In this document: piece by piece, positions 1 through 7,976 of the stretch
Position numbering within the stretch: position 1 is the first letter of the stretch
Layout of the letters: every line of letters starts with the position of its first letter
Origin: Robertmurraya siralis
GTDB taxonomy: Bacteria; Bacillota; Bacilli; Bacillales; Cytobacillaceae
Length of the DNA stretch: 64,000 nt
Reading direction: 5' to 3'
Assembly: GCF_005502275.1 (NCBI RefSeq)
Contig: NZ_SWLZ01000001.1
Span: forward strand, 496,001 to 560,000
Translations under genes and position numbers: made by a program
The notes under the pieces: model-generated
Told to the model about the DNA's origin: nothing
Databases searched by the model: none
The model's input: only the letters and a program-made list of their open reading frames with translations

Positions 1-1952
1 GTGTTGATGTTGAGCATAATTACGAGCCGAAATATATAACTATACGTGGCAAAGGACCTGTTTTAAAAGAGTTAAAGACTGCTGCTAAAAGAGCGAAGAA
101 AGTTTTTCTAGCGGCTGACCCGGATCGTGAAGGGGAAGCAATTGCTTGGCATCTTGCCCATAGTCTAGATATGGACATTCATTCAGACTGTCGCGTTGTT
201 TTTAATGAAATAACGAAAGACGCGATTAAAGAGTCGTTTAAACATCCGCGTCCAATCAATATGAATCTAGTCGATGCACAGCAGGCGCGCAGAATTCTTG
301 ATCGTCTCGTTGGTTATAATATTAGCCCTCTTCTTTGGAAAAAGGTAAAAAAGGGGTTAAGTGCTGGGAGAGTCCAATCGGTAGCGGTGCGACTTATTAT
401 GGACAGAGAGAAAGAAATAAAAGATTTTGTGCCAGAGGAGTATTGGTCAATTGATGCCCAGTTTTTAAAAGGAAAGGATACCTTCGATGCTTCTTTTTAC
501 GGAGTTAGCAAAGAAAAGGTAGAGCTGAAATCTAAAGAAGAGGTTGACGCAATTTTAGAACAAGTAAAAGGAAACAAGTTTACTGTAACTTCAGTTACGA
601 AAAAGGAAAGAAAAAGGAATCCTGCTGCTCCTTTTACAACATCATCATTACAGCAAGAGGCTGCTCGCAAATTGAATTTCCGTGCGAAAAAGACGATGAT
701 GCTTGCCCAGCAATTATATGAAGGGATCGATTTGGGCAAAGAAGGGACAGTTGGTTTAATCACGTATATGAGAACGGATTCAACACGGGTTTCAGAGCTC
801 GCTCAAAATGAGGCGGCTGAATTTATTCAATCCGCTTATGGAAGCTCCTTTTTACAAACAGAAAAGCGGAAAGAAAAGAAAAATTCTAATACCCAAGATG
901 CCCATGAGGCGATTCGCCCAACGAGTACACTTCGTGAACCGAGCACGATGAAGGAGTACTTGTCCCGTGATCAGTTAAGGCTGTACCGTTTAATTTGGGA
1001 GCGTTTTGTAGCAAGTCAAATGGCTCCTGCAATTATGGACACAATGAGTGTTGATTTGAAAAATGGTGATGTGCTGTTTCGAGCAACAGGCTCAAAAATC
1101 AAGTTCCCCGGTTTTATGAAGGTATATGTTGAAGGTACAGACGATCAAACAGAAGAGAATAAGAATAATATGCTCCCTGACCTTAAAGAGGGGGATGAAG
1201 TGCTGAAAAAGGATATTGAACCGAAGCAGCATTTTACTCAGCCCCCTCCGCGTTATACTGAAGCGCGTCTAGTTAGAACTTTAGAGGAGCTTGGGATAGG
1301 ACGGCCATCCACCTTTGCACCTACACTGGACACCATACAAAAAAGAGGGTATGTTGCCCTCGATAATAAGCGTTTCGTGCCAACAGAACTGGGAGAAATC
1401 GTCCTGCAATTAATTATGGAGTTTTTTCCGGAAATTCTTGATGTTGAGTTCACTGCGAAAATGGAGCAGGATCTTGATTATGTTGAAGAAGGTAAAACAA
1501 GATGGGTCGAAATCATCGATGACTTCTATAAAGGCTTTGAGAAGCAATTAAAGAAGGCTGAGAAAGAAATGGCTGAAGTCGAAATTAAAGATGAGCCCGC
1601 TGGAGAAGACTGCACAGAGTGCGGCAGTCCAATGGTATTTAAGATGGGGCGCTATGGAAAATTTATGGCATGCAGCAATTTCCCAGATTGCCGTAATACA
1701 AAGCCAATTGTTAAAGAGATTGGTGTTAAATGCCCAAAATGTCATGAAGGAAATATCATAGAAAGAAAAAGTAAAAAACGACGTATTTTTTATGGCTGTG
1801 ATCGTTTTCCAGAATGTGATTTTATATCTTGGGATAAACCGCTCCCTCGGAGCTGTCCAAAATGTGAAAGCCTCTTAGTTGAAAAAAAGCTTAAAAAAGG
1901 AATTCAGGTCCAATGTGTGAATTGCGACTACAAGGAAGAGCCACAAAGTTAA
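1..1952 (+). CDS. topA: DNA topoisomerase I, 3' part (5' end outside window)
   Basis: Type IA topoisomerase, which relaxes negative supercoils by cutting one strand. The reading frame is open from base 3, so the gene enters from the left; about 649 residues are visible against about 691 in B. subtilis, so only some 40 N-terminal residues are missing. Visible are the TOPRIM metal motif [12 protein letters not shown] (bases 117-152), the GRVQSVAVR segment, and the active-site tyrosine in TYMRTDSTR. Three C-terminal Cys4-type zinc ribbons follow (CTEC...CSNFPDC, CPKC...CDRFPEC, CPKC...CVNC). A terminator overlaps the stop codon. In B. subtilis trmFO follows directly; here it does not. Confidence 0.97.
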   Translation, partial: VDVEHNYEPKYITIRGKGPVLKELKTAAKRAKKVFLAADPDREGEAIAWHLAHSLDMDIHSDCRVVFNEITKDAIKESFKHPRPINMNLVDAQQARRILDRLVGYNISPLLWKKVKKGLSAGRVQSVAVRLIMDREKEIKDFVPEEYWSIDAQFLKGKDTFDASFYGVSKEKVELKSKEEVDAILEQVKGNKFTVTSVTKKERKRNPAAPFTTSSLQQEAARKLNFRAKKTMMLAQQLYEGIDLGKEGTVGLITYMRTDSTRVSELAQNEAAEFIQSAYGSSFLQTEKRKEKKNSNTQDAHEAIRPTSTLREPSTMKEYLSRDQLRLYRLIWERFVASQMAPAIMDTMSVDLKNGDVLFRATGSKIKFPGFMKVYVEGTDDQTEENKNNMLPDLKEGDEVLKKDIEPKQHFTQPPPRYTEARLVRTLEELGIGRPSTFAPTLDTIQKRGYVALDNKRFVPTELGEIVLQLIMEFFPEILDVEFTAKMEQDLDYVEEGKTRWVEIIDDFYKGFEKQLKKAEKEMAEVEIKDEPAGEDCTECGSPMVFKMGRYGKFMACSNFPDCRNTKPIVKEIGVKCPKCHEGNIIERKSKKRRIFYGCDRFPECDFISWDKPLPRSCPKCESLLVEKKLKKGIQVQCVNCDYKEEPQS

Positions 1953-1978
1953 AGGGTGAGCAGCTTGCTCACTCTTTT
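1951..1978 (+). terminator. Intrinsic terminator after topA
   Basis: Perfect stem GTGAGCA / TGCTCAC (1956-1962 and 1966-1972) with a 3-nt loop. It can be extended outward by A-T and G-T pairs into the topA stop codon and ends in a TCTTTT run. Confidence 0.8.
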
Positions 1979-2153
1979 AAGTGCGTAAATATGCCTAGTT
2001 TTGCAAAAAAAACTTTCGGAAAGTACTTGAAACTTTATTATTTATCAAACGTATTATAAAATGCAGGAGGAATCACAAAATAAAGAAAAGCAAGAATGTT
2101 GTTTAGAATTACGAAGGATAATTCAGAACTTTGTGAAAAATTTGTAAATTATC
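1979..2153. other. Gene-free stretch where trmFO would be expected
   Basis: No credible ORF. It holds a possible weak promoter (TTGAAA at 2027-2032, TATTAT at 2052-2057, 19-bp spacing) and then a strong unattached Shine-Dalgarno sequence AGGAGG (about 2064-2070). That sequence is followed by ATAAAGAAAAGC, not by a start codon. It may be what remains of a deleted or moved gene; trmFO occupies this place in B. subtilis. Confidence 0.4.
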
Positions 2154-2182
2154 TTGCGTACGGAAATTTAGTATGGTAATAT
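2154..2182 (+). promoter_or_regulatory. Candidate sigma-A promoter for xerC-hslVU-codY
   Basis: TTGCGT (2154-2159), 17-bp spacer, TAATAT (2177-2182), with TGG directly before the -10 (extended -10). It lies 32 bp before the xerC start and after the topA terminator, so it probably drives the xerC-hslV-hslU-codY operon. Confidence 0.55.
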
Positions 2183-2213
2183 TGAATAGCTATGCCCTGT
2201 GAGGTGAATAAAG

Positions 2214-3116
2214 TTGGGTAAAGACGAAGTGGTCACAAGGCTGTTTTTACAATACTTGCAAGTTGAAAAGAACTATTCCCAGTACACGATCGAGTATTAT
2301 CATGGGGATCTATTAGACTTTAGATTGTTCATGTCTGAACAATCTATAACGGAGTTCGAGCAGGTCGAGTATTCGGATGTTCGGTTATTTCTGACAAAAT
2401 TATTCAATCAAAAATTATCAAGAAAGTCTGTTGCTAGAAAGATTTCAAGCCTGCGGAGTTTCTATAAATTCTTGCTAAGAGAAAAGTTAGCTTCCCAAAA
2501 TCCATTTGCAGGGGTTTCGATCCCAAAAGTTGACAAAAGGCTCCCGAATTTCTTTTACGAAGAGGAATTGGCAATCCTTTTTCAAGCTTGTGACATTAGC
2601 GATCCAATTGGTCAGAGAAATCGAGCAATACTGGAGTTACTTTACGCAACCGGAATAAGGGTAAGTGAATGCTGTAGTATTCACTTGCAGGACATAGATA
2701 TGGAACTGTCCACGCTGCTGGTACATGGAAAAGGGAGAAAGGATCGTTACGTTCCTTTTGGCAGTTTTGCAGAAGTGGCCTTGGAGCGCTACATAACAGA
2801 GGGACGTAAAGCGATTATGCAGCAAAATAAACAGTCACATGATGTTTTACTTGTTAACTTTCGCGGTGGACCGCTAACGACTCGAGGGTTGAGAACGGTT
2901 TTAAATAAAATTGTTGAGCAATCATCATTAAACTCGAAAATACACCCTCATAAGTTGAGACATTCATTTGCAACCCATCTATTAAATAATGGGGCAGATA
3001 TGAGGACGGTTCAGGAATTACTTGGTCATGAGAATTTATCATCAACGCAAATCTATACACATGTGACAAAGGATTATTTGAAAAAGACGTATATGGAGCA
3101 TCATCCGAGGGCATGA
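2214..3116 (+). CDS. xerC: Tyrosine recombinase XerC (CodV)
   Basis: Site-specific recombinase that, with XerD, resolves chromosome dimers at dif. 300 residues, close to the 304 of B. subtilis CodV. The N-terminal SAM-like DNA-binding domain covers roughly residues 5-90. The catalytic domain follows, with Arg in ATGIRVSEC, Lys in VHGKGRKDR, HKLRHSF (HxxR), GHENLSSTQIYTH and the nucleophilic Tyr in QIYTHV. The start is TTG with GAGGTG 7 nt upstream. It is the first gene of the codVWXY-type operon, with hslV 24 bp downstream. Confidence 0.95.
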   Translation: MGKDEVVTRLFLQYLQVEKNYSQYTIEYYHGDLLDFRLFMSEQSITEFEQVEYSDVRLFLTKLFNQKLSRKSVARKISSLRSFYKFLLREKLASQNPFAGVSIPKVDKRLPNFFYEEELAILFQACDISDPIGQRNRAILELLYATGIRVSECCSIHLQDIDMELSTLLVHGKGRKDRYVPFGSFAEVALERYITEGRKAIMQQNKQSHDVLLVNFRGGPLTTRGLRTVLNKIVEQSSLNSKIHPHKLRHSFATHLLNNGADMRTVQELLGHENLSSTQIYTHVTKDYLKKTYMEHHPRA

Positions 3117-3140
3117 AACACCCAAATAGGAGGAATCTGT

Positions 3141-3692
3141 ATGAATCAATTTCATGCGACCACGATTTTCGCAGTACAACATAAAGGCAAGTGTGCGATG
3201 GCGGGAGATGGTCAAGTTACATTCGGCAATGCAGTTGTAATGAAGCACACAGCAAGGAAAGTTAGAAAGTTGTTTAATGGCAAAGTGTTAGCGGGATTTG
3301 CCGGCTCGGTTGCTGACGCCTTTACCCTTTTCGAGATGTTTGAAAGCAAGCTAGAAGAATATAATGGAAATCTTCAAAGAGCAGCTGTTGAGCTTGCGAA
3401 GCAGTGGAGGAGCGATAAAGTATTACGGAGATTAGAAGCAATGCTGATTGTGATGAATGAGGAAAGCATTCTGCTAGTATCTGGGACCGGAGAGGTGATT
3501 GAACCGGATGATGGAGTCTTAGCCATTGGTTCAGGAGGGAATTACGCATTATCCGCTGGAAGATCCCTTAAGCGCTACGCTGGTGAACATTTAACTGCCA
3601 GGGAGATTGCTCAAGCTGCCCTCCAAATCGCTGCTGAGATATGTGTTTATACGAACGAAAATATAATTGTTGAAGAGCTAGGAGGAATGTAG
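3141..3692 (+). CDS. hslV: HslV (ClpQ/CodW) peptidase subunit
   Basis: Proteasome-like beta subunit that stacks with the HslU ATPase ring to degrade proteins in the cytoplasm. 183 residues (B. subtilis 181), well conserved through GDGQVTFG and SVADAF. The N-terminus reads M-N-Q-F-H-A-T-T. B. subtilis CodW, reported as an N-terminal serine protease, begins M-S-S-F-H-A-T-T. Here the residue after Met is Asn, so activity would need processing to one of the two threonines at positions 7-8. Good SD (AGGAGG). The stop is 2 nt before the hslU start, so translation is probably coupled. Confidence 0.95.
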   Translation: MNQFHATTIFAVQHKGKCAMAGDGQVTFGNAVVMKHTARKVRKLFNGKVLAGFAGSVADAFTLFEMFESKLEEYNGNLQRAAVELAKQWRSDKVLRRLEAMLIVMNEESILLVSGTGEVIEPDDGVLAIGSGGNYALSAGRSLKRYAGEHLTAREIAQAALQIAAEICVYTNENIIVEELGGM

Positions 3693-3694
3693 AC

Positions 3695-5101
3695 GTGTCA
3701 AAAGAAAAAAACTTAACTCCACGGCAAATTGTAGAACGTTTGGATCAATACATAGTCGGTCAAAAAGATGCTAAAAAAGCTGTCGCTGTCGCTTTAAGAA
3801 ACCGCTATCGCCGCAGTTTGCTCGATGAAAAACTACGGGATGAAATCAACCCGAAAAATATTTTAATGATTGGACCAACAGGGGTTGGTAAGACGGAAAT
3901 CGCTAGGCGAATGGCAAAGCTCGTTTCGGCACCCTTTGTCAAGGTGGAAGCAACGAAGTTTACTGAGGTTGGCTACGTAGGCCGTGATGTTGAATCGATG
4001 GTCAGGGATTTAGTTGAAACGTCTGTCAGACTTGTGAAAGAAGAAAAAATGTTAAGCGTTAAAGAGCGGGCTGAAGAAAATGCGAATAGAAGACTTGTCG
4101 ATTTACTAGTGCCATCAGCGAAAAAGTCTAGCAACTATAAAAATCCGCTTGAAATGTTATTTGGTGGAGGCTCGTCTGAACAAGAGCCGGAACCAAATCC
4201 AACAGAGGAAACAAACATTCAGGAAAAAAGAAAAATTGTTAGAGAAAAATTAGCAATGGGTGATTTAGAAAACGAAATCGTAACGGTGGAGGTCGAAGAA
4301 CAACAACCTTCAATGTTTGATATGCTCCAAGGCTCTGGCATGGAGCAAATGGGCATGAATATGCAAGATGCTTTAAGTGGTCTGATGCCTAAAAAACGAA
4401 AAAAGCGTAAACTTACTGTGAAAGAGGCAAGAAAGGTTTTAACGAATGAAGAAGCTCAAAAGTTAATTGATATGGATGAGGTTACACAAGAGGCTGTACT
4501 TAGAGCAGAGCAATCAGGGATTATTTTTATTGATGAAATTGATAAGATTGCTAGTAAGAATCAAGGTGGTTCTTCAGCAGATGTCTCTCGTGAAGGTGTA
4601 CAGCGTGACATCCTCCCTGTTGTTGAGGGTTCTACTGTAGTAACCAAATACGGTTCAGTTAAAACGGACCATATTTTATTCATGGCTGCTGGAGCATTCC
4701 ATATTGCCAAACCATCTGATTTGATTCCTGAGCTTCAAGGGCGCTTTCCAATTCGTGTTGAATTAACGAAATTAACGGTTGATGATTTCTTTAAAATTTT
4801 AATTGAGCCAGATAACGCCTTGATTAAACAATATGAAGCATTGTTAGAAACGGAAGGTATACAAATTGAATTTTCTGACGATGCTATTCGTAAGATAGCG
4901 GAAGTAGCATTTGAAGTGAATCAAAATACGGACAATATTGGAGCGAGAAGACTTCACACCATTCTTGAAAAGTTACTGGAGGATCTATCATTTGAGGCTC
5001 CAGACATAACAATGGAAAAAGTTACAATTACACCGCAATATGTCGAAGAAAAGTTAGGCGCTATTTCCAAAAATAAAGATTTAAGTCAATTTATTTTATA
5101 G
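3695..5101 (+). CDS. hslU: HslU (ClpY/CodX) unfoldase ATPase
   Basis: AAA+ ATPase that unfolds substrates for HslV. 468 residues, the family length. It has the N-terminal [17 protein letters not shown] segment, Walker [10 protein letters not shown] (about residues 60-68), the charged intermediate (I) domain at about 110-250, Walker [10 protein letters not shown] (about 275), and the C-terminal sensor-2 region NIGARRLHT. The extreme C-terminus, QFIL, is the tail that docks into HslV. The GTG start follows GGAGGAATG and lies 2 nt after the hslV stop. Confidence 0.96.
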   Translation: MSKEKNLTPRQIVERLDQYIVGQKDAKKAVAVALRNRYRRSLLDEKLRDEINPKNILMIGPTGVGKTEIARRMAKLVSAPFVKVEATKFTEVGYVGRDVESMVRDLVETSVRLVKEEKMLSVKERAEENANRRLVDLLVPSAKKSSNYKNPLEMLFGGGSSEQEPEPNPTEETNIQEKRKIVREKLAMGDLENEIVTVEVEEQQPSMFDMLQGSGMEQMGMNMQDALSGLMPKKRKKRKLTVKEARKVLTNEEAQKLIDMDEVTQEAVLRAEQSGIIFIDEIDKIASKNQGGSSADVSREGVQRDILPVVEGSTVVTKYGSVKTDHILFMAAGAFHIAKPSDLIPELQGRFPIRVELTKLTVDDFFKILIEPDNALIKQYEALLETEGIQIEFSDDAIRKIAEVAFEVNQNTDNIGARRLHTILEKLLEDLSFEAPDITMEKVTITPQYVEEKLGAISKNKDLSQFIL

Positions 5102-5239
5102 GAGCTTCTTTATAAACAGTGGCTCCAGAATGGGTTCAAATTGCCCCTAGTTTAAGTTTCAACATATTTTGTAATTGATCTTAAAAAATAATAAAATAAT
5201 CGAAGCAACAAGGGTTGTAAGGAAATAGGAGGAAGAATA

Positions 5240-6019
5240 ATGGATTTATTAACAAAAACAAGAAAAATTAACGCTTTATTACAAAAAGCTGCAGGTAAGC
5301 CTGTTAACTTCAAGGAAATGTCAGAAACTTTAAGCGAAGTGATTGAAGCGAATATCTTCATCGTTAGCAGACGAGGAAAATTGCTAGGCTTTGCAGTTAA
5401 TCAAAAAATTGAAAACGATCGTATGATTAAAATGCTTGAGGATCGTCAGTTCCCAGAAGAATATACAAACAATCTGTTCAATATTAAAGAAACCTCGTCA
5501 AATCTTGATATTGATAGTGAGTACACTGCTTTCCCAGTTGAGAATAAAGAATTATTTCAAAATGGTTTGACGACAATTGTGCCGATTATTGGCGGTGGAG
5601 AAAGACTGGGAACATTAATTTTAGCTAGATTACAGGAGCAATTCCATGATGACGATCTTATTCTAGGGGAATACGGAGCAACAGTTGTAGGAATGGAAAT
5701 TCTTCGTGAAAAAGCGGAAGAAATTGAAGAAGAAGCTCGCAGTAAAGCGGTTGTGCAAATGGCGATCAGCTCACTTTCATATAGTGAACTGGAAGCAATT
5801 GAACATATATTTGAAGAACTAAACGGGCAAGAAGGTTTGTTAGTTGCTTCTAAAATTGCTGACCGCGTTGGAATCACTCGTTCAGTAATTGTCAATGCGC
5901 TTCGCAAACTTGAAAGTGCTGGAGTAATTGAATCTCGTTCACTAGGAATGAAGGGAACGTATATTAAAGTGTTAAATGACAAGTTCCTCGTTGAGCTTGA
6001 TAAGCTTAGAGCAAATTAA
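5240..6019 (+). CDS. codY: Global GTP/branched-chain amino acid repressor CodY
   Basis: Dimeric transcription regulator that senses Ile/Leu/Val and GTP and represses hundreds of stationary-phase genes, including motility genes in B. subtilis. 259 residues, the same length as B. subtilis CodY. The N-terminal GAF ligand domain (about 1-155) contains SSNLDI and [12 protein letters not shown]. The C-terminal winged-helix DNA-binding domain contains [21 protein letters not shown] in two adjacent pieces. SD AGGAGGAAGAATA. There is a 138-bp gap after hslU without an evident terminator. A strong terminator follows. Confidence 0.98.
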   Translation: MDLLTKTRKINALLQKAAGKPVNFKEMSETLSEVIEANIFIVSRRGKLLGFAVNQKIENDRMIKMLEDRQFPEEYTNNLFNIKETSSNLDIDSEYTAFPVENKELFQNGLTTIVPIIGGGERLGTLILARLQEQFHDDDLILGEYGATVVGMEILREKAEEIEEEARSKAVVQMAISSLSYSELEAIEHIFEELNGQEGLLVASKIADRVGITRSVIVNALRKLESAGVIESRSLGMKGTYIKVLNDKFLVELDKLRAN

Positions 6020-6060
6020 TTAAGTACAGAAGCTGCATCAAAAAATCTTTTTTTGTTTCG

Positions 6061-6110
6061 GAGTGTAGACAAACTCGAGAATTTTCGAGTTTGTCTACAC
6101 TCTTTTTCTT
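6061..6110 (+). terminator. Strong terminator after codY
   Basis: Perfect 18-bp stem, 6061-6078 pairing with 6085-6102, 6-nt loop, then TTTTTC. The left arm begins GAGTGTAGACAAA. The same 13 bases recur at 49946-49958, which suggests a dispersed hairpin repeat that can act as a terminator. Confidence 0.9.
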
Positions 6111-6630
6111 TAATCGATTGCTTTCCGGAAAACAGGTACATGGAGCGGAAATGCCCGGATTTGGAAATGTTAAATGTTTTAAAAGGCCTCTTCATACTTT
6201 TATTCCTGACCGTGGTTTTGGAATGAATATAGTCAAAAGCTTGCCTCTTTTTAATACAATTCATTCAGAAAGCTAATGTTTGTAAAGCACATGTAAAAAT
6301 TAAGTCCGGAAATTAAAATTGTGGAGCAGTTGAACAATGCTACTTATTAATGAATTTAGTCACGGAAAAATTGTATTTTTTGGAAATGAATACGTTTACA
6401 TTTTTATGCATAATTAATAAATATATTAACACAACGATTTGTTGAAGATTTTATGCGAAAAAAGTCGATTTTTGTTAAAAAAACTCCCACTTTTTGTAGC
6501 AAATGTGTCATAATCAAGGATAATGATAATGATTCTAAAGTATCAGCTTTTTACGATTTAAATAATATAGTCCCAATGCAAAATGAATGAAAACAGGTCC
6601 TATATCCCATTTTTTTTAACGATTATTGCA
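6111..6630. other. Long AT-rich gene-free stretch upstream of the fla/che operon
   Basis: No supported gene. A 61-codon plus-strand ORF at 6091-6276 starts inside the codY terminator and has no ribosome binding site. A 36-codon minus-strand ORF near 6510 lacks one too. The stretch is very A+T rich and includes the Fur-like site listed separately. It probably serves as regulatory DNA for the flagellar operon. Confidence 0.5.
6524..6538. promoter_or_regulatory. Fur-box-like inverted repeat
   Basis: TGATAAT-G-ATTCTAA matches 13 of 15 positions of the Bacillus Fur 7-1-7 consensus TGATAATnATTATCA, and an overlapping GATAATGATAATGA extends it. It lies about 110 bp upstream of the flgB-operon promoter, and no iron gene is adjacent. 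AT-rich DNA makes chance matches more likely. Confidence 0.3.
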
Positions 6631-6659
6631 TAGACATATTATTTCTTATTCATTACAAT
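6631..6659 (+). promoter_or_regulatory. Sigma-A promoter of the fla/che operon
   Basis: TAGACA (6631-6636), 17-bp spacer, TACAAT (6654-6659). Each box matches 5 of 6 consensus bases. Transcription would start near 6666, about 85 nt before flgB. This corresponds in position to the vegetative fla/che promoter of B. subtilis. A TATAAT at 6727-6732 lies too close to the start codon to be the main promoter. Confidence 0.65.
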
Positions 6660-6693
6660 TAAGTATGTATTACATTATTCTTCTAAATATTAC

Positions 6694-6708
6694 AATCTTC
6701 AACAAAAT
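6694..6708. promoter_or_regulatory. CodY-box-like site downstream of the fla/che promoter
   Basis: AATCTTCAACAAAAT matches 11 of 15 positions of the CodY consensus AATTTTCWGAAAATT. It sits about 30 bp downstream of the predicted transcription start, where binding would block transcription. CodY is known to repress the B. subtilis fla/che operon. A four-mismatch site in AT-rich DNA is only suggestive. Confidence 0.3.
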
Positions 6709-6749
6709 CCCTTAACACGGATTAAGTATAATAATGGTGGTGAGAAAAA

Positions 6750-7145
6750 TTGAAGCTGTTTTCAAATACGATTTCAACACTAGAGAGTGCTTTAAACTAT
6801 TCTTCTACAAAGCAAAAGGTAATTGCTCAAAATATCTCAAATGCTGACACTCCTAATTATAAAGCTAAAGAAGCTAGCTTTAAATCTGCGTTAAATGATG
6901 CACAAAATGCTTCAATGACAGCAAAGCGGACGGATATCAGACATTTTAATTTTCATGGAGAAGATTCGTCAAACGTAATGATTAGAACTAATAATCGTAC
7001 TTCGTATAACAATAATGGTAATAACGTGGATGTTGATAAGGAAATGGCAGATTTAGCTACAAATCAAATCTATTACAATGCATTAACAGAAAGAATTAGC
7101 GGAAAGTTTCAGACTTTGCAATCGGTAATAAAAGGAGGTAAGTAA
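6750..7145 (+). CDS. flgB: Flagellar proximal rod protein FlgB
   Basis: Rod subunit of the basal body, exported by the flagellar type III system. 131 residues. The N-terminal rod/hook-family helix contains ALNYSSTKQKVIAQNISNAD, with the family signature around ISNADTPNYKA. The middle is Asn-rich and the C-terminal helix conserved. The TTG start has GGTGGTGAG 6-7 nt upstream. First gene of the fla/che operon; the stop is 2 nt before flgC. Confidence 0.95.
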   Translation: MKLFSNTISTLESALNYSSTKQKVIAQNISNADTPNYKAKEASFKSALNDAQNASMTAKRTDIRHFNFHGEDSSNVMIRTNNRTSYNNNGNNVDVDKEMADLATNQIYYNALTERISGKFQTLQSVIKGGK

Positions 7146-7147
7146 TC

Positions 7148-7597
7148 ATGTCCATCTTTCATAGTATAAACACTTCTGCTTCTGCGCTGACCTCTCAAAG
7201 GCTGCGAATGGATGTCATCTCATCGAATATGGCCAATGTTGATTCTACAAGAGCAACTCAAGTAAATGGTGAATGGGTTCCATATCGTCGTAAATCAGTT
7301 GTTCTTCAACCGAAAGAAGGCGGTTTTTCTTCATTTTTGAATGTTGCAATGAATAAAAATGAAGCTGGAAATGGAGTGAAAGTTTCAAGGATTGTCGAGG
7401 ATGATTCCCCTTTCAAAGAAGTATATGATCCTGAACATCCCGATGCCGATGAATTTGGCTATGTGCAGATGCCGAATGTTGATCCGTTAAGGGAGATGGT
7501 TGACCTGATTAGTGCAACCCGGTCTTATGAAGCAAATGTAACAGTGTTGAATGCCTCAAAGGGTATGCTGATGAAAGCTTTAGAAATAGGGAAATAA
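7148..7597 (+). CDS. flgC: Flagellar proximal rod protein FlgC
   Basis: Rod subunit stacked between MS ring and distal rod. 149 residues. N-terminal rod motif RLRMDVISSNMANVDST, followed by the YDPEHPDADEFGYVQMPNV segment typical of FlgC, and a C-terminal helix containing SYEANVTVLNASKGM. SD AAGGAGGTAAGTA. Almost contiguous with flgB and followed 15 bp later by fliE. Confidence 0.96.
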   Translation: MSIFHSINTSASALTSQRLRMDVISSNMANVDSTRATQVNGEWVPYRRKSVVLQPKEGGFSSFLNVAMNKNEAGNGVKVSRIVEDDSPFKEVYDPEHPDADEFGYVQMPNVDPLREMVDLISATRSYEANVTVLNASKGMLMKALEIGK

Positions 7598-7612
7598 AAG
7601 GAGCCTTCTTAA

Positions 7613-7921
7613 ATGAATAATATATCGTTTCCGAATGTGTCGAGCGTACTTCCAGTCACCAATGAGGTGAAAACCTCTCCAGTTACACCATACGAGGCAC
7701 AGAAGAGTTTTGCGTCCGTACTTAAGCAATCAATTGAAAAAGTCAATGAAGCCCAAGTACAATCAGATGTTATGACTGAAAAACTTGCACGGGGAGAAAA
7801 CGTTGATTTACACCAAGTGATGATTGCAAGCCAAAAAGCAAGTATAACACTACAAGCAACAATGGAAATTCGTAACAAAGTTATTGAAGCGTATCAAGAA
7901 GTTATGAGAATGCAAGTTTAG
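7613..7921 (+). CDS. fliE: Flagellar hook-basal body adaptor FliE
   Basis: Small adaptor joining the MS ring (FliF) to the rod and part of the earliest export substrates. 102 residues (B. subtilis about 106). The conserved core SFASVLKQSIEKVNEAQ is followed by the helix DLHQVMIASQKASITLQATMEIRNKVIEAYQEVMRM (residues about 64-100), the FliE signature. AAAGGAG lies slightly far upstream of the ATG. Confidence 0.95.
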   Translation: MNNISFPNVSSVLPVTNEVKTSPVTPYEAQKSFASVLKQSIEKVNEAQVQSDVMTEKLARGENVDLHQVMIASQKASITLQATMEIRNKVIEAYQEVMRMQV

Positions 7922-7976
7922 TAGTTGAGGGGGTTATGCCCTCTCGATAATTAGACAGAATAGCCGGGGGATAAGA

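Noticed and set aside
5557-5982. Minus-strand 141-codon ORF opposite codY
   Set aside because: Antisense shadow of a strongly conserved gene.
6091-6276. A 61-codon plus-strand ORF after codY
   Set aside because: It starts inside the codY terminator hairpin, has no ribosome binding site, and its sequence does not resemble a known family.
6464-6471. GTCGATTT as a sigma-D -10 before flgB
   Set aside because: Only 6 of 8 matches and no TAAA at 14-16 bp upstream.
6727-6732. TATAAT close to flgB as the operon promoter
   Set aside because: No -35 at proper spacing, and the transcript would begin inside the flgB ribosome binding site. The promoter at 6631-6659 is better.
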